From positions 310,001 through 374,000 of the forward strand of contig JAJRPF010000048.1 in NCBI GenBank assembly GCA_024280885.1: 64,000 nucleotides of DNA, read 5' to 3'. Origin of the DNA: Planctomycetota bacterium (GTDB taxonomy: Bacteria; Planctomycetota; JAJSAM01; JAJVHW01). A program made the position numbers and the translations under genes. The notes beneath the pieces are model-generated. The model made no database searches, was not told where the DNA came from, and saw only the letters and a list, made by a program, of their open reading frames with translations. Shown here in pieces: positions 1 to 8,307 of the stretch; position 1 is the stretch's first letter, and each line of letters starts with the position of its first letter.

Positions 1-302
1 AGATCCCGTACGTGTTCGGGAAGATGGATCTCCGCTGGGGTTTCGACCGCGTAGATCGCGCTCTCTCGGAAGCCATGCAGGATGCGTGGATCGCCTTTGC
101 GAAGACCGGCGATCCGAACGCGACGGACCCTCCGGATACCACCCCTCCGAACGCGACCCCTCCGAACGCGACAGGGGAGAGTGGCTGGCCCGCGTACGAC
201 GTCGACACCGATGCCTACTTGGAGTTCGGCGAGTCAGCCAAGGCACGTACTGCTCTCCACGCCAAGGCCTGCGACCTCTTCGACGCGATCGCCCGCAAGT
301 GA
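1..302 (+). CDS. Carboxylesterase type B family, C-terminal fragment
   Basis: This is the 3' end of a gene that begins before the window; the reading frame is open from base 3 and ends at TGA. The first residues read IPYVFGK. They are followed by a segment with W-x-x-F-A-K-T-G-D-P-N and then W-P-A-Y, which is the usual C-terminal signature of type B carboxylesterases/para-nitrobenzyl esterases (alpha/beta hydrolases). The catalytic Ser and Glu/His lie outside the window, so activity cannot be judged. Between GDPN and WPAY there is an unusually long Pro/Asn/Ala/Thr-rich insert built from a short DNA tandem repeat. The gene converges on the DUF3261 lipoprotein gene with 46 bases between the stops. 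Confidence 0.75.
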   Translation, partial: IPYVFGKMDLRWGFDRVDRALSEAMQDAWIAFAKTGDPNATDPPDTTPPNATPPNATGESGWPAYDVDTDAYLEFGESAKARTALHAKACDLFDAIARK

Positions 303-348
303 TAGCGCGTGCTGTCCGTTTGCCTGCGACCGAGACGAGTCGATGCAG

Positions 349-1035
349 TCAGTCCGGCCCTTCCAGCAGACGAATGATCAAGCGGTAGCCGTAGGTCTCG
401 TTGTCGAGCACAATGCCGCCAGCGTACGTGCGATCACCGTGTCGCTGATACTCGTAGTAGCGTACGCGCGAGCGCAATTCGCCATCGGCGTAGACGCGCT
501 TCTCGACCAGCGCCAGAGCGCGCCCGGCTAGGACCCACTCGATGCCTTCGTCGTCGTCGCCGACGATGAAGCGAAGCTCCGTTGCGTCGCGTTCGACGCG
601 CGCGTCGGTGGGCGGTACGAGATCGAGGTAGATGGCGCGTACGTCCTTCGCGATCGCCGTGACTCCCTGCTTGTCGTCCCCGAATCGATCGACGAAGCCT
701 TCGATCGCAAAGTCGGTCTGCTCGGACTCCGGCGTCCCCGAGATCTCGAAGAGCTTGACCCCGACGGCGGTCATGCAGACGAGGCGGAACGTGCCCTGCT
801 CCGGATCGAGCGCGACGGCGCCGAGCGCCGAGAGTTCGTGGCCCCAATACTCGAAGACGACGCTCGTCAGCAGCTCCCCGGCCTGCGGTGCGGCGGCGGC
901 GAGCCCCGCCCGCGCCGCGGCGGCGTCAACGCTTGCGAGCGGCACGCGTTCGACCGGAGTGAAGGGGACGCTACTACATGCGCCGCAGAGCAGAAATGGA
1001 ACCGCCGCGACTGCGATCCGACCGAGTCCAATCAT
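349..1035 (-). CDS. DUF3261-type outer-membrane lipoprotein of the polyene cluster
   Basis: A 228-residue protein starting with a signal peptide that ends in L-L-C-G-A-C-S-S, a lipobox whose Cys would be lipidated, so it is probably an envelope lipoprotein. The rest is a beta-rich domain with a conserved-looking tail (RVRYYEYQ, YGYRLIIRLL). Lipoproteins of the DUF3261 family are regular members of aryl polyene clusters next to an MMPL exporter and a LolA-like carrier, exactly as here; their biochemical role is unknown. The ATG overlaps the stop of the MMPL gene (ATGA), which fixes the start and suggests translational coupling. Assignment to DUF3261 rests on context and general resemblance. 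Confidence 0.65.
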   Translation of the reverse strand: MIGLGRIAVAAVPFLLCGACSSVPFTPVERVPLASVDAAAARAGLAAAAPQAGELLTSVVFEYWGHELSALGAVALDPEQGTFRLVCMTAVGVKLFEISGTPESEQTDFAIEGFVDRFGDDKQGVTAIAKDVRAIYLDLVPPTDARVERDATELRFIVGDDDEGIEWVLAGRALALVEKRVYADGELRSRVRYYEYQRHGDRTYAGGIVLDNETYGYRLIIRLLEGPD

Positions 1036-3569
1036 GTGGCCTGCTTCCCGTTGCGCACGCGTGTGAGCCGGGCGAGCGCGGGCACGCCGACGACCGCGAC
1101 AGCGTAGCCGGTGGTCACGCCAGACGAGATCGTCGTTCCGATCGCCGCAAGCGCCGGATGATGCGCGAAGACGAGCACGCCGGCACCGATGAGAGTCGAT
1201 GCCGCCGAGAGAGTCACCGCAGCACGCGTTGTCCGCGCGAGCGCACCGTGACCGTGGAGCATGAAGATCCCGTAATCGATGCAGAGGCCCAACACGACGA
1301 TTCCTGCAATGAGGTTGGCGACGTTGAGCGGCGTGCCGCTGAGAGTGGAGGCCGCGACGAGCGCGAGGCATCCGGCGATCGCGGGTAGCAACACGATCGC
1401 CGACGCGGTCGGTGAGCGGACCAGGCCGATGATCGCCACAAGGACGAGTACGACCGCCACGGAGCCGATCCACGTGAGATCCTCGGTCACACTCTCGAAG
1501 AGCGCGTCCGCGAGCTCGGCCCGCGAGACGACGAAGCCGTTGCCGTCCTCTTCGGCGATTGCGCGAGCTGCCGCGCGATGCTCCGCCTGTTCCGGGAGGA
1601 TCGTCACGGCCCGCCAACCGGCACCGCCCGGCACGATGAAGCGCTCACGGAGTCGATCGAAGAATACCTCCCGCTCGTCCTGCGGAGCGCGCTCTGCGAT
1701 GTCCGCCGCGGTGTTCCCTGCCGAGTCGCTGGCCGCAGTCGCGTCGCGCGCGCCTTGTTCCGGCCCCTCGATGAGGCGCACGAACGGTACGAATGCAGCG
1801 TCCGCAAAACCGAACGCGGCGCCGCTGGTCGCGAGCAGTTCGCGCGTTCGTTCCGCGCGTCCGTCGGACCAGAACGCGCGCCAGCGCGCCACGTTCTCCG
1901 CGCGCTGCGTGTCGCTCGGCCAGAGGCGAGGTGTCACCACGATGCCCGCGTTGCCGCGCTCCTCTACCAGTCGCAGCCCAGCGGTCCTGCCCGCGTCGAG
2001 AGCTGCCTGATAGTCCGCGCGCTCGATCACGAGCATCGCCGGTTCGCCGCCCGGCGGTACCCACGCCTTCCGGAAGTTCTTCTCGGCGGCGACCACGTCG
2101 GGACCGGCCCCGTCGAGTTGCATCAAGTCACTCTCGAACGTCGCGCCTGCGGCGGCGATTCCGAGGAGCACGAGCGCGCCTGCTAGCGCGACGGCGATGG
2201 CTGTGTCGCGGCGCCGTTGACCCTGCGCTCCCGACTCGGATGGTGAGCGTTGCGCTTGGTCTCGATCGGCGTTCACCACCGATCCCGCGCGCAACCAATG
2301 CGGCAACACGAGGAGCGATAGGCAGAGCGAGATCACGATCGTCGGCACGGCGAACCACGCCATCTCGCGGTACCCGGGCGTACTAGAAAACAGAAACGCC
2401 GCGAAGGCGCTGGACGTGGTCAGCGCACTGAGCGTGATCGGGCGGGCGACGCGCCCGATCTGTTCGCGCGCGCTCGCACCATGCTGCACAGCGACGTAGG
2501 CGTGGATGCCGTAGTCCACCGAGATCCCGGCGCCAACACTTCCGATGCCGACGACGAGAGCCGAGAGCCCGCCCGTGAACGTGGCGACCGCCGCCATCGA
2601 GATCAACACGGCGATCGTCGGGATCGCGAACACCGCGACAGCTCGAACGTCTCGAAAGCAGAAGAGAAATAGACCGAGGAAGCCCGCCCCCGCGAGCAGC
2701 ACCATCAGGCGCAAGTCGCGACGTAGCGTTCGCTCGTTCTCGACGGTGTGGGCATGGCCGCTGATCACGTCGGTGGAGATACCCGCTGGAAGCGCTGCGA
2801 TCCGTTCGTCGATGTACTCCAGCAAGCGCGCGGACTCGGGCGCGTTCGTCATGCGCGTTGCCGTCTCCAAGATGACAAGCGCCCGCGTACGATCCGGGCT
2901 GACGAAGTGCCCGGCGTCGAGCTCGACCCGGTAGCCGATGGCGCCGACGAGAGTGCCGACCTCGCGTAGCAGATCGGCACTGATGTCGAGCGGATCGCGA
3001 CTGACCAATGCAGCCACGTATGACGACTGGGGTTGTAGCAATTGCCGGTATCGGCGGCGCAACGCGGTCTCGACTCCCTCTGGTGTGAGGCGCGTCTCTA
3101 GAGCCGCCAGCTCGGCTTCCGTGATGACGTCCGGCAGCCGATTGACGATCTGGTCCACGTCGCTCTCGAGTGCCGTGACCGGCACGCCGGCAAGGACACG
3201 CGTTATGAGCGGCGGTTCCAGCGTCTCAGCGAGCTGCTCCACCGCGGCGTGCAACGTCGCGACGTCTGTCGTGGCTGGGTCTCGCGAGAGCGAGATCACG
3301 ACGTTCTCGCCGAGTTTCCCACTGCGCAGGAAATCGATCGAGCGGACGATGCTCTCGCGTTCGGGAAGCATCGAGTCGACCGATGTATCGAAGGGCGTGG
3401 TGGCGAGACGCAATCCCGCGGCCGCCGAGAGTACGAGCAGGACTCCGAGTACGACGCCACGCCGCCGCCCGGCGGCAGCGTAGACCCGTGTGAACCATCT
3501 CTCTGTGAAGCGTTCAGAGACCCGGCCGGAATCCCCCGCGCCACCGGAGAGACCGCGCGTGTTGTTCAC
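1032..3569 (-). CDS. RND/MMPL-family exporter
   Basis: An 845-residue polytopic membrane protein with the duplicated RND/MMPL layout: a first TM near residue 40, a large periplasmic loop with TSVDSMLP and GENVVISL, a five-TM bundle, then the same pattern again. Acidic TM residues typical of proton relay are present in both halves (SVDYGIHAY and LCIDYGIF). In aryl polyene clusters such a protein is thought to move the lipid-linked product across the inner membrane or hand it to a LolA-type carrier; here it lies between LolA-like and DUF3261 genes in one operon. The start used is GTG; the N-terminal 25 residues are polar and the true start could be slightly downstream. Confidence 0.85.
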   Translation of the reverse strand: MNNTRGLSGGAGDSGRVSERFTERWFTRVYAAAGRRRGVVLGVLLVLSAAAGLRLATTPFDTSVDSMLPERESIVRSIDFLRSGKLGENVVISLSRDPATTDVATLHAAVEQLAETLEPPLITRVLAGVPVTALESDVDQIVNRLPDVITEAELAALETRLTPEGVETALRRRYRQLLQPQSSYVAALVSRDPLDISADLLREVGTLVGAIGYRVELDAGHFVSPDRTRALVILETATRMTNAPESARLLEYIDERIAALPAGISTDVISGHAHTVENERTLRRDLRLMVLLAGAGFLGLFLFCFRDVRAVAVFAIPTIAVLISMAAVATFTGGLSALVVGIGSVGAGISVDYGIHAYVAVQHGASAREQIGRVARPITLSALTTSSAFAAFLFSSTPGYREMAWFAVPTIVISLCLSLLVLPHWLRAGSVVNADRDQAQRSPSESGAQGQRRRDTAIAVALAGALVLLGIAAAGATFESDLMQLDGAGPDVVAAEKNFRKAWVPPGGEPAMLVIERADYQAALDAGRTAGLRLVEERGNAGIVVTPRLWPSDTQRAENVARWRAFWSDGRAERTRELLATSGAAFGFADAAFVPFVRLIEGPEQGARDATAASDSAGNTAADIAERAPQDEREVFFDRLRERFIVPGGAGWRAVTILPEQAEHRAAARAIAEEDGNGFVVSRAELADALFESVTEDLTWIGSVAVVLVLVAIIGLVRSPTASAIVLLPAIAGCLALVAASTLSGTPLNVANLIAGIVVLGLCIDYGIFMLHGHGALARTTRAAVTLSAASTLIGAGVLVFAHHPALAAIGTTISSGVTTGYAVAVVGVPALARLTRVRNGKQAT

Positions 3570-3596
3570 TCTTCGAGCGCTCCACCGCGCCCGTCG

Positions 3597-4454
3597 CTAC
3601 TTGTCACCGCGCCTCGGTTGCCACGCGCTCTTCGGTATCGGCTGATCCACCTTCGTGTTGGTGAATGCCAGAGTGGACTCGTCGCCGGTCGTGTCCTCGA
3701 AACGGATCGTCCGTACATACGCGCGATCGGCGGCGAAGGTCACGGACACCTTGCGGAGCGCCTTGCGTGCCAGCGTTCCAGCACGCGGAACGAAGGCGAG
3801 GCGCAACTCCGGCTCCTTGGCCTCGACGGTGACGTCGTACTCCTTCACGAGCACGGTGTACTTCCCGGAGAACCACTTCCTGATCTGCTGCGACACGGTC
3901 TTGAACGTCGGGTTGGATGCGAGCGAGATGCGCTGCACTTCGTCGGTGTCTTCATCCCATTGGCTGAGCTCTTCTTTGTCGAGAACGAGCGAGTAACGGA
4001 TCGGCGTCGCGACGTGCCAGGCGAGTCTGTCCGGGAACGCGAGGAACATGTGGCCCTTCAGGACGATCGGCTTCTTGAAGAGCTTCAGGACCTTCGTCTG
4101 CGTGAAGTCCGTCTCGACGGTGCGGACTTTCGACAGCGACTTCTCCAGTGTCTCGAGAACGGCAACGACAGCTTTCGTCGTCCCCGTCTTACTACCAGCT
4201 CCAGTTGCCGTCTTCCCAGCAGCAGCCTTCCCAGCCCCTTGCGCCAGTTCCTTCGCGTTGGTCTCCTCCGTCGGCTTGTCGTGCTCTTTCTGCGGGGCGG
4301 GCAGGGGGGCGTCGCCCGACTTACTCGGCTCGGCCTTCTCCTGCCCGGGACCGGCACCCGCCGTGCCGACGAGCAGGAAGAGGCACAGCAGGCCACCAGC
4401 CAAGGGCGACTGCCAAGTCCGCCCGAGAAGTCCGAGCCTCACTCTCCGTTGCAT
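3597..4454 (-). CDS. LolA-like periplasmic lipoprotein/polyene carrier
   Basis: A 285-residue secreted protein. The chosen ATG is preceded by GGAGG at good spacing; an upstream in-frame ATG at 4505 lacks this. A signal peptide ending in TAGAG is followed by a charged, Lys/Ala/Thr-rich linker of about 60 residues. The LolA-type domain (residues 95-285) contains V-E-T-D-F-T-Q and P-D-R-L-A-W, the usual N-terminal beta-barrel pattern. A LolA homologue next to an MMPL exporter and ketosynthases is a hallmark of aryl polyene clusters, where it is believed to ferry the product to the outer membrane. It is probably not the housekeeping LolA. It ends with TAG, showing that TAG is a normal stop in this genome. 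Confidence 0.8.
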   Translation of the reverse strand: MQRRVRLGLLGRTWQSPLAGGLLCLFLLVGTAGAGPGQEKAEPSKSGDAPLPAPQKEHDKPTEETNAKELAQGAGKAAAGKTATGAGSKTGTTKAVVAVLETLEKSLSKVRTVETDFTQTKVLKLFKKPIVLKGHMFLAFPDRLAWHVATPIRYSLVLDKEELSQWDEDTDEVQRISLASNPTFKTVSQQIRKWFSGKYTVLVKEYDVTVEAKEPELRLAFVPRAGTLARKALRKVSVTFAADRAYVRTIRFEDTTGDESTLAFTNTKVDQPIPKSAWQPRRGDK

Positions 4455-4618
4455 GTCGTGATCCTCCGGCTGCTGGAACGTCACTCGGCGCCGCACGGCG
4501 TCCATGCTTCGTGGCGTTCCTGCGGCGTCAGTCTATCGCGAGATCCGTGCCATGCGGCACGCTTGCCAGCCCCCGTCATCCCGTGCCATTGCGATCGACC
4601 TCGGTAGGGTAGCGCCCC

Positions 4619-5824
4619 ATGAGCACGCTTCGTGAGACAGGCGCTCCGGTCCCGACGATGACCGACGCCCCCGGCATGTGGATCGCGATCTGCGTGCGCG
4701 ACGATCCGGCCGCTGCGCTGCACGCAGTCGAGAGCGCCCTGCGGGTCTGCGAACGCGTGCTCGTTGTGGATACACGGCTCGCGCCGGGCCCGGATCCGCT
4801 GGATGCGCGGCCGCTGGATGCAAGCGAGCTTGGCGTCTAGGTGCTCGAGAGTGTGAACAGCCGCAGTGCGGGCCACCCGATCCGCGTGGTATTCGCTCGC
4901 GTTCGCGCTCTCGGCGGGACGCATGTGCTGACGCTGAGCGCAGAGGATCGCGACGCGACCGCGGCCATTCCGTATCTCGTGGAGGCTGCGCATGCGACGC
5001 CACTCGGCATCATTGTCGGCGCGCGCGACTTTCCGGCCCACCGAGTGTCACGCCCGCGCCTGACCCGCCGCCGGTTCGCGCGATTGTGGCTTCGAATGGA
5101 GACCGGGTTGGACATCCCGGACCCTGAGAGCAGCCTGCGAGTGTATCCCGTCGAATTGGTGGATCGCGTGCAGACCCGGGCTCATCGGCGCGCGTTCGAC
5201 GCCGAGATCCTCACCCGTGCGACGTGGGCCGGTATCGGGATCCGGTCGGTGGGCGTGCCCGTGGAGGCCGCTCCGCCGACCGCCTCGTCCGGGGGCGGCG
5301 ACGGCGTCCGGCTCGCGTTGACACACGCGCGCCTCGTGGGGCGACAGTTGGTGCCGTGGCCGCATGCTCGTGTGGTCGTTGGCAAGGGCACCCCTCGGGA
5401 GGTGCGCGGACTTCGCGCCTGGCTGCGCGAGCAGTTGCGCGAACACGCCACGCCGTCGGGGCTGGCGGCTTCCGCATTCGTCGGCATCTTCCTCGGCGTC
5501 CTGCCGCTGGTCGCGATGCACATCGTGACGATCGTGTACGTGACGGCGCGCTTGCGGCTGAACAAGGTACTGGCACTGGCGGTCCAGAACCTCTGTATGC
5601 CGCCCTTCGTCCCGGTCGCGTGCATCCAGCTCGGGCACTACGTGCTCCGCGGTCGCGTGCTGACAGAGGCGTCGTTCGAGACCGTGGTGGTCGAGATTCC
5701 GGATCGGCTCTTCGAGTGGCTGATCGGCAGCCTCTTTCTCGCCCCGATGCTGGCCGGGATCGCGGGCGCCGTGACGTATGCGCTCGCACGAGTCGCAGCG
5801 CGCACATCGGGCGGAGGGGAGTGA
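4619..5824 (+). pseudogene. GT2-DUF2062 glycosyltransferase paralogue interrupted by in-frame TAG
   Basis: One continuous reading frame is cut by a single TAG at 4838-4840. The first 73 codons give the start of a family 2 glycosyltransferase fold (MWIAICVRDD, VLVVDTR). The 327 codons after the stop continue the same domain (HVLTLSAEDRD, IIVGARDF, LRVYPVEL, FDAEILTRATWAGI) and then a multi-TM DUF2062 domain (residues about 200-320, with GIFLGVLPLVAMH). The intact paralogue at 8304-9494 has the same order, and the stop falls inside the shared part. The metal-binding D-A-D of the paralogue is S-A-E here, so the catalytic site has also decayed. A GTG directly after TAG could allow re-initiation and leave the membrane domain expressed. 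It lies divergent from the LolA-like gene. Confidence 0.7.
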
Positions 5825-5893
5825 TTGCCAAGCGGGGCGTGACGGTATAGTTCGCAGTCCGTGCGACAGCGCACGTCCGAGGGAAGGAACTGC

Positions 5894-7180
5894 ATGCCGA
5901 ACCATCGCATCGCCGGCCTATCCAGGCTCTTCAACCTGTCGCTCTCGGTCTCGGTGTGCGTCGCGCTCGCCGGTTGTTCGATGTTCGCGCTGAAGCGAGA
6001 TCTGGAACGCATGGACTCGGTCGCGCGCATCTCCGGCACGGTCGCGCGCGAGGACCCCAGCCGCAATCCGATCATCGTCGGACTTCTGGAGCAGCGCGTT
6101 GCGCGCGACGCCGTCGTCGACTACACGGTCCTGCGCGAGTCCGGAGACTTCAGCTTCCTTGCCAACGCCGGGACGTACTTCGTTCTCGCGTACGAGGATA
6201 CGAACGGCAACCTCAGCTATGACGAGGGCGAGCCGGCAGCATTCCATGGTGATCCGTCTCCGCTCGAGGTCGTGGCTGGCGAGATCCTCGACGGCCTCAC
6301 GCTCGAACTCTCATCGACCGTCAGCCTGACGCTGCACGCCGATCCGCAACAGCGCGTCGACACACCGCCGCCCAATTTGCGCCGGAGCACGCAGAACATC
6401 GGAGAGCGTGCGACCCTGGACGACGAGCGCTTTGCCCGCGACGTCGGCTCCATGGGGATGTGGGAACCCGTCAGCTTCGCCCGCGAGCACGGTCTCGGGG
6501 TCTTTCTCCTCGAGGAGTACGACCCCGCGCGCATCCCGGTTGTATTCGTCCACGGCCTCGCCGGCACGCCGCGCGACTTCACCGCTGCGATCGAGCGGCT
6601 ACCGCGGGATCGATACCAGCCGTGGGTCTTCCACTACGCGTCCGGCCTGCCCGTGGAAGTGACCGCGGAGTATCTCGAGAAGGCGCTGATGGAACTCCAC
6701 GTGAAGCTTGGTTTCGAGCGATACGCGGTCGTCGCGCACAGCTTGGGAGGCCTGGTTGCGCGACGCTTCGTCAATCGCGTCAGCGACCACGCGGAACTGC
6801 TGCCATCGGCGCTCGTCACGTTCTCGACTCCATGGGGCGGGCACGAGGGCGCTCGGATGGGCGTGAAGCATTCCCCACAGGTCGTCCCGGTTTGGCGGGA
6901 TCAAGTGCCGGGTTCCGCGCTCTTGACGGCGCTCTTTCTCGCCCCCCTGCCGGCCGAGACTCCGCACTTCCTACTCTTCGGGTACGCGGGCGATTCGATG
7001 ATGATGGCGGGGGCCGACGATGGCGTCGTCTCCATAGCGAGCCAGTTGCACCTGCCCGCTCAGGAGGGCGCGCTCCGCGTGTACGGCTTCGACGCGAATC
7101 ACGTCGGGATCTTGTCGCACCCGGGCGCTCTGCGCGTGTTCTACCGCGCGCTCGAGCGCTCCCTCGACGACCGGGAGTGA
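5894..7180 (+). CDS. Alpha/beta hydrolase (lipase-like) lipoprotein
   Basis: A 428-residue protein with a lipoprotein signal (V-A-L-A-G-C, Cys28), a beta-sandwich-like N-terminal part with a D-T-N-G-N-L-S-Y-D-E-G loop, and a C-terminal alpha/beta hydrolase domain from about residue 205. The hydrolase has an oxyanion segment VHGLAGTP, the nucleophile elbow AHSLGG, a likely acid in GADDGVVS and a catalytic His in DANHVGIL. It probably hydrolyses an ester of a lipid at the outer membrane. The ATG chosen has AAGGA five bases upstream; an in-frame GTG at 5861 is less likely. It sits on the plus-strand segment of the cluster between the broken glycosyltransferase and an acyl carrier protein gene. 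Confidence 0.75.
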   Translation: MPNHRIAGLSRLFNLSLSVSVCVALAGCSMFALKRDLERMDSVARISGTVAREDPSRNPIIVGLLEQRVARDAVVDYTVLRESGDFSFLANAGTYFVLAYEDTNGNLSYDEGEPAAFHGDPSPLEVVAGEILDGLTLELSSTVSLTLHADPQQRVDTPPPNLRRSTQNIGERATLDDERFARDVGSMGMWEPVSFAREHGLGVFLLEEYDPARIPVVFVHGLAGTPRDFTAAIERLPRDRYQPWVFHYASGLPVEVTAEYLEKALMELHVKLGFERYAVVAHSLGGLVARRFVNRVSDHAELLPSALVTFSTPWGGHEGARMGVKHSPQVVPVWRDQVPGSALLTALFLAPLPAETPHFLLFGYAGDSMMMAGADDGVVSIASQLHLPAQEGALRVYGFDANHVGILSHPGALRVFYRALERSLDDRE

Positions 7181-7255
7181 CCATCGACGCTCTCCCCATG
7201 CGTCGACCCCGGTCGAGAAGATGGCGCGATCCGGCCGCCTCGCTACGCTGCGTCG

Positions 7256-7525
7256 ATGTCTGAAGCAACGTCCGATCTCCGCACGGCATTGGTCACCTTG
7301 ATTCTCGAGATCACGGCTCAGGATGGCGTGGACCCGAGTGGCTTCGACGACGCGGCGGTCTGCGTCGGAGGCGAGTTGCTCCACGACTCTCTCGACGTGC
7401 TGGAATTCCTCGTGGCGATCGATCGCACGTACGGTGTCTCTGTTCGTGACGGAGCAGTCGGGCACACGATGCTGACGGATCTAGGAACGCTGACGGCGTA
7501 CGTCGCCGAGCATCGGACGCGCTGA
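7256..7525 (+). CDS. Acyl carrier protein
   Basis: An 89-residue acidic helical protein with the phosphopantetheine attachment motif D-S-L-D (Ser45) followed by VLEFLVAIDRTYGV, the usual helix II of acyl carrier proteins. It would carry the growing chain for the ketosynthases of this cluster. It is the last gene of the plus-strand block and converges on the PlsC-like acyltransferase gene across a 50-base gap containing a small hairpin. A second, longer carrier protein lies at 22208-22543; two carriers are typical for aryl polyene systems. Confidence 0.85.
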   Translation: MSEATSDLRTALVTLILEITAQDGVDPSGFDDAAVCVGGELLHDSLDVLEFLVAIDRTYGVSVRDGAVGHTMLTDLGTLTAYVAEHRTR

Positions 7526-7543
7526 GACGAAGCGGGCGGCCGA

Positions 7544-7559
7544 CCACAGGTGACTGTGG
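7544..7559. terminator. Short hairpin between convergent genes
   Basis: The 50-base gap between the stops of the acyl carrier protein and acyltransferase genes contains a perfect 6-bp inverted repeat, CCACAG and CTGTGG, with a GTGA loop. Its position between converging genes suggests a bidirectional terminator, but no T-run follows on either strand. Confidence 0.3.
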
Positions 7560-7575
7560 GTGGGGCCATGCGAGG

Positions 7576-8307
7576 CTATGCAGGGGCGTCGCGCAGACGA
7601 TCCAGCATCGCGGCATGAACGCGCCGTGTGAGAGCTCGTCGGTCGTTCCCCGGCGAGAAATCCTCGAGCACTTCCGCCGTCACCGACGTCTCGTTGATGG
7701 TCAGTGCGCCCGGCGGGACCAGGGTGCCGGAATTGTGCAACACGACGGGCACGACGGGCACCTGCGCGTCGATTGCGAGCGCGAACGCGCCTCCACGGAA
7801 TCGGCTGAGACCGGGCTCTCGTCGGCGCGACCCCTCGGCGAAGAAGACGATCGGGATCCCATGCGCAAGGTAGTCACGCGCCTGGTCGAGTGTCGCCCGT
7901 ACGCTGTCCGGGTCTTGCTCGTCGAGCGTGAGGTGGCCCGCCAAGCGCAACGACGTTCCGAGGAGTGGCGTCCGAGCTGGCCATTGCTTTGCCAGGAGCC
8001 TCGGCCCGCCCGGCATCGCCACGGCGAGCAGAATGTCCACGACGGAGCGGTGGTTGACGACGACGACGACTCCGCGCCGCGTCCGCGCGTCCTGGAGTGC
8101 GATGATCGCCGGACGCGTCGAGCGCACGAGCCACATCGCGAGCATCGTTCCCCGGGATCCCAGTCGGGCCGGCAACGTGCGGCGCCGGTCGAAGAGCAAC
8201 GTGTGCGGCAGGAGCAGCGTCGCGCAGGTGACGAACGCCAGGAGCGCGAGCGCAACGCAGGGCCACGCGACGATGGAGACGATTGGGCGGCGCTTCGGCG
8301 CACTCAT
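7576..8307 (-). CDS. PlsC-like 1-acyl-glycerol-3-phosphate acyltransferase family
   Basis: A 243-residue membrane-anchored acyltransferase. After an N-terminal TM segment it shows the H-x4-D motif in NHRSVVD, a substrate loop of the FPEGTR type as FFAEGSRR, and the V-P-V-V-P-V-V block. Family members move acyl chains from ACP or CoA to a lipid hydroxyl. In this cluster it probably attaches the polyene or fatty acid to a lipid anchor. Its ATG overlaps the stop of the GT2-DUF2062 gene by the ATGA arrangement, and it is the last gene of the long minus-strand operon. It ends in TAG. Confidence 0.85.
   Translation of the reverse strand: MSAPKRRPIVSIVAWPCVALALLAFVTCATLLLPHTLLFDRRRTLPARLGSRGTMLAMWLVRSTRPAIIALQDARTRRGVVVVVNHRSVVDILLAVAMPGGPRLLAKQWPARTPLLGTSLRLAGHLTLDEQDPDSVRATLDQARDYLAHGIPIVFFAEGSRRREPGLSRFRGGAFALAIDAQVPVVPVVLHNSGTLVPPGALTINETSVTAEVLEDFSPGNDRRALTRRVHAAMLDRLRDAPA

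Noticed and set aside
1036..1617. Extension of the DUF3261 lipoprotein gene upstream to 1617
   Set aside because: That part is the out-of-frame shadow of the MMPL gene; the lipoprotein signal begins at the ATG overlapping the MMPL stop.
4838..4840. Reassignment or suppression of TAG, suggested by two TAG-split genes (4838-4840 and 60685-60687)
   Set aside because: TAG ends several intact genes here (LolA-like, PlsC-like, CrtI-like, CHASE kinase, FG-GAP and S9 peptidase genes) at the expected family ends, so it is an ordinary stop.
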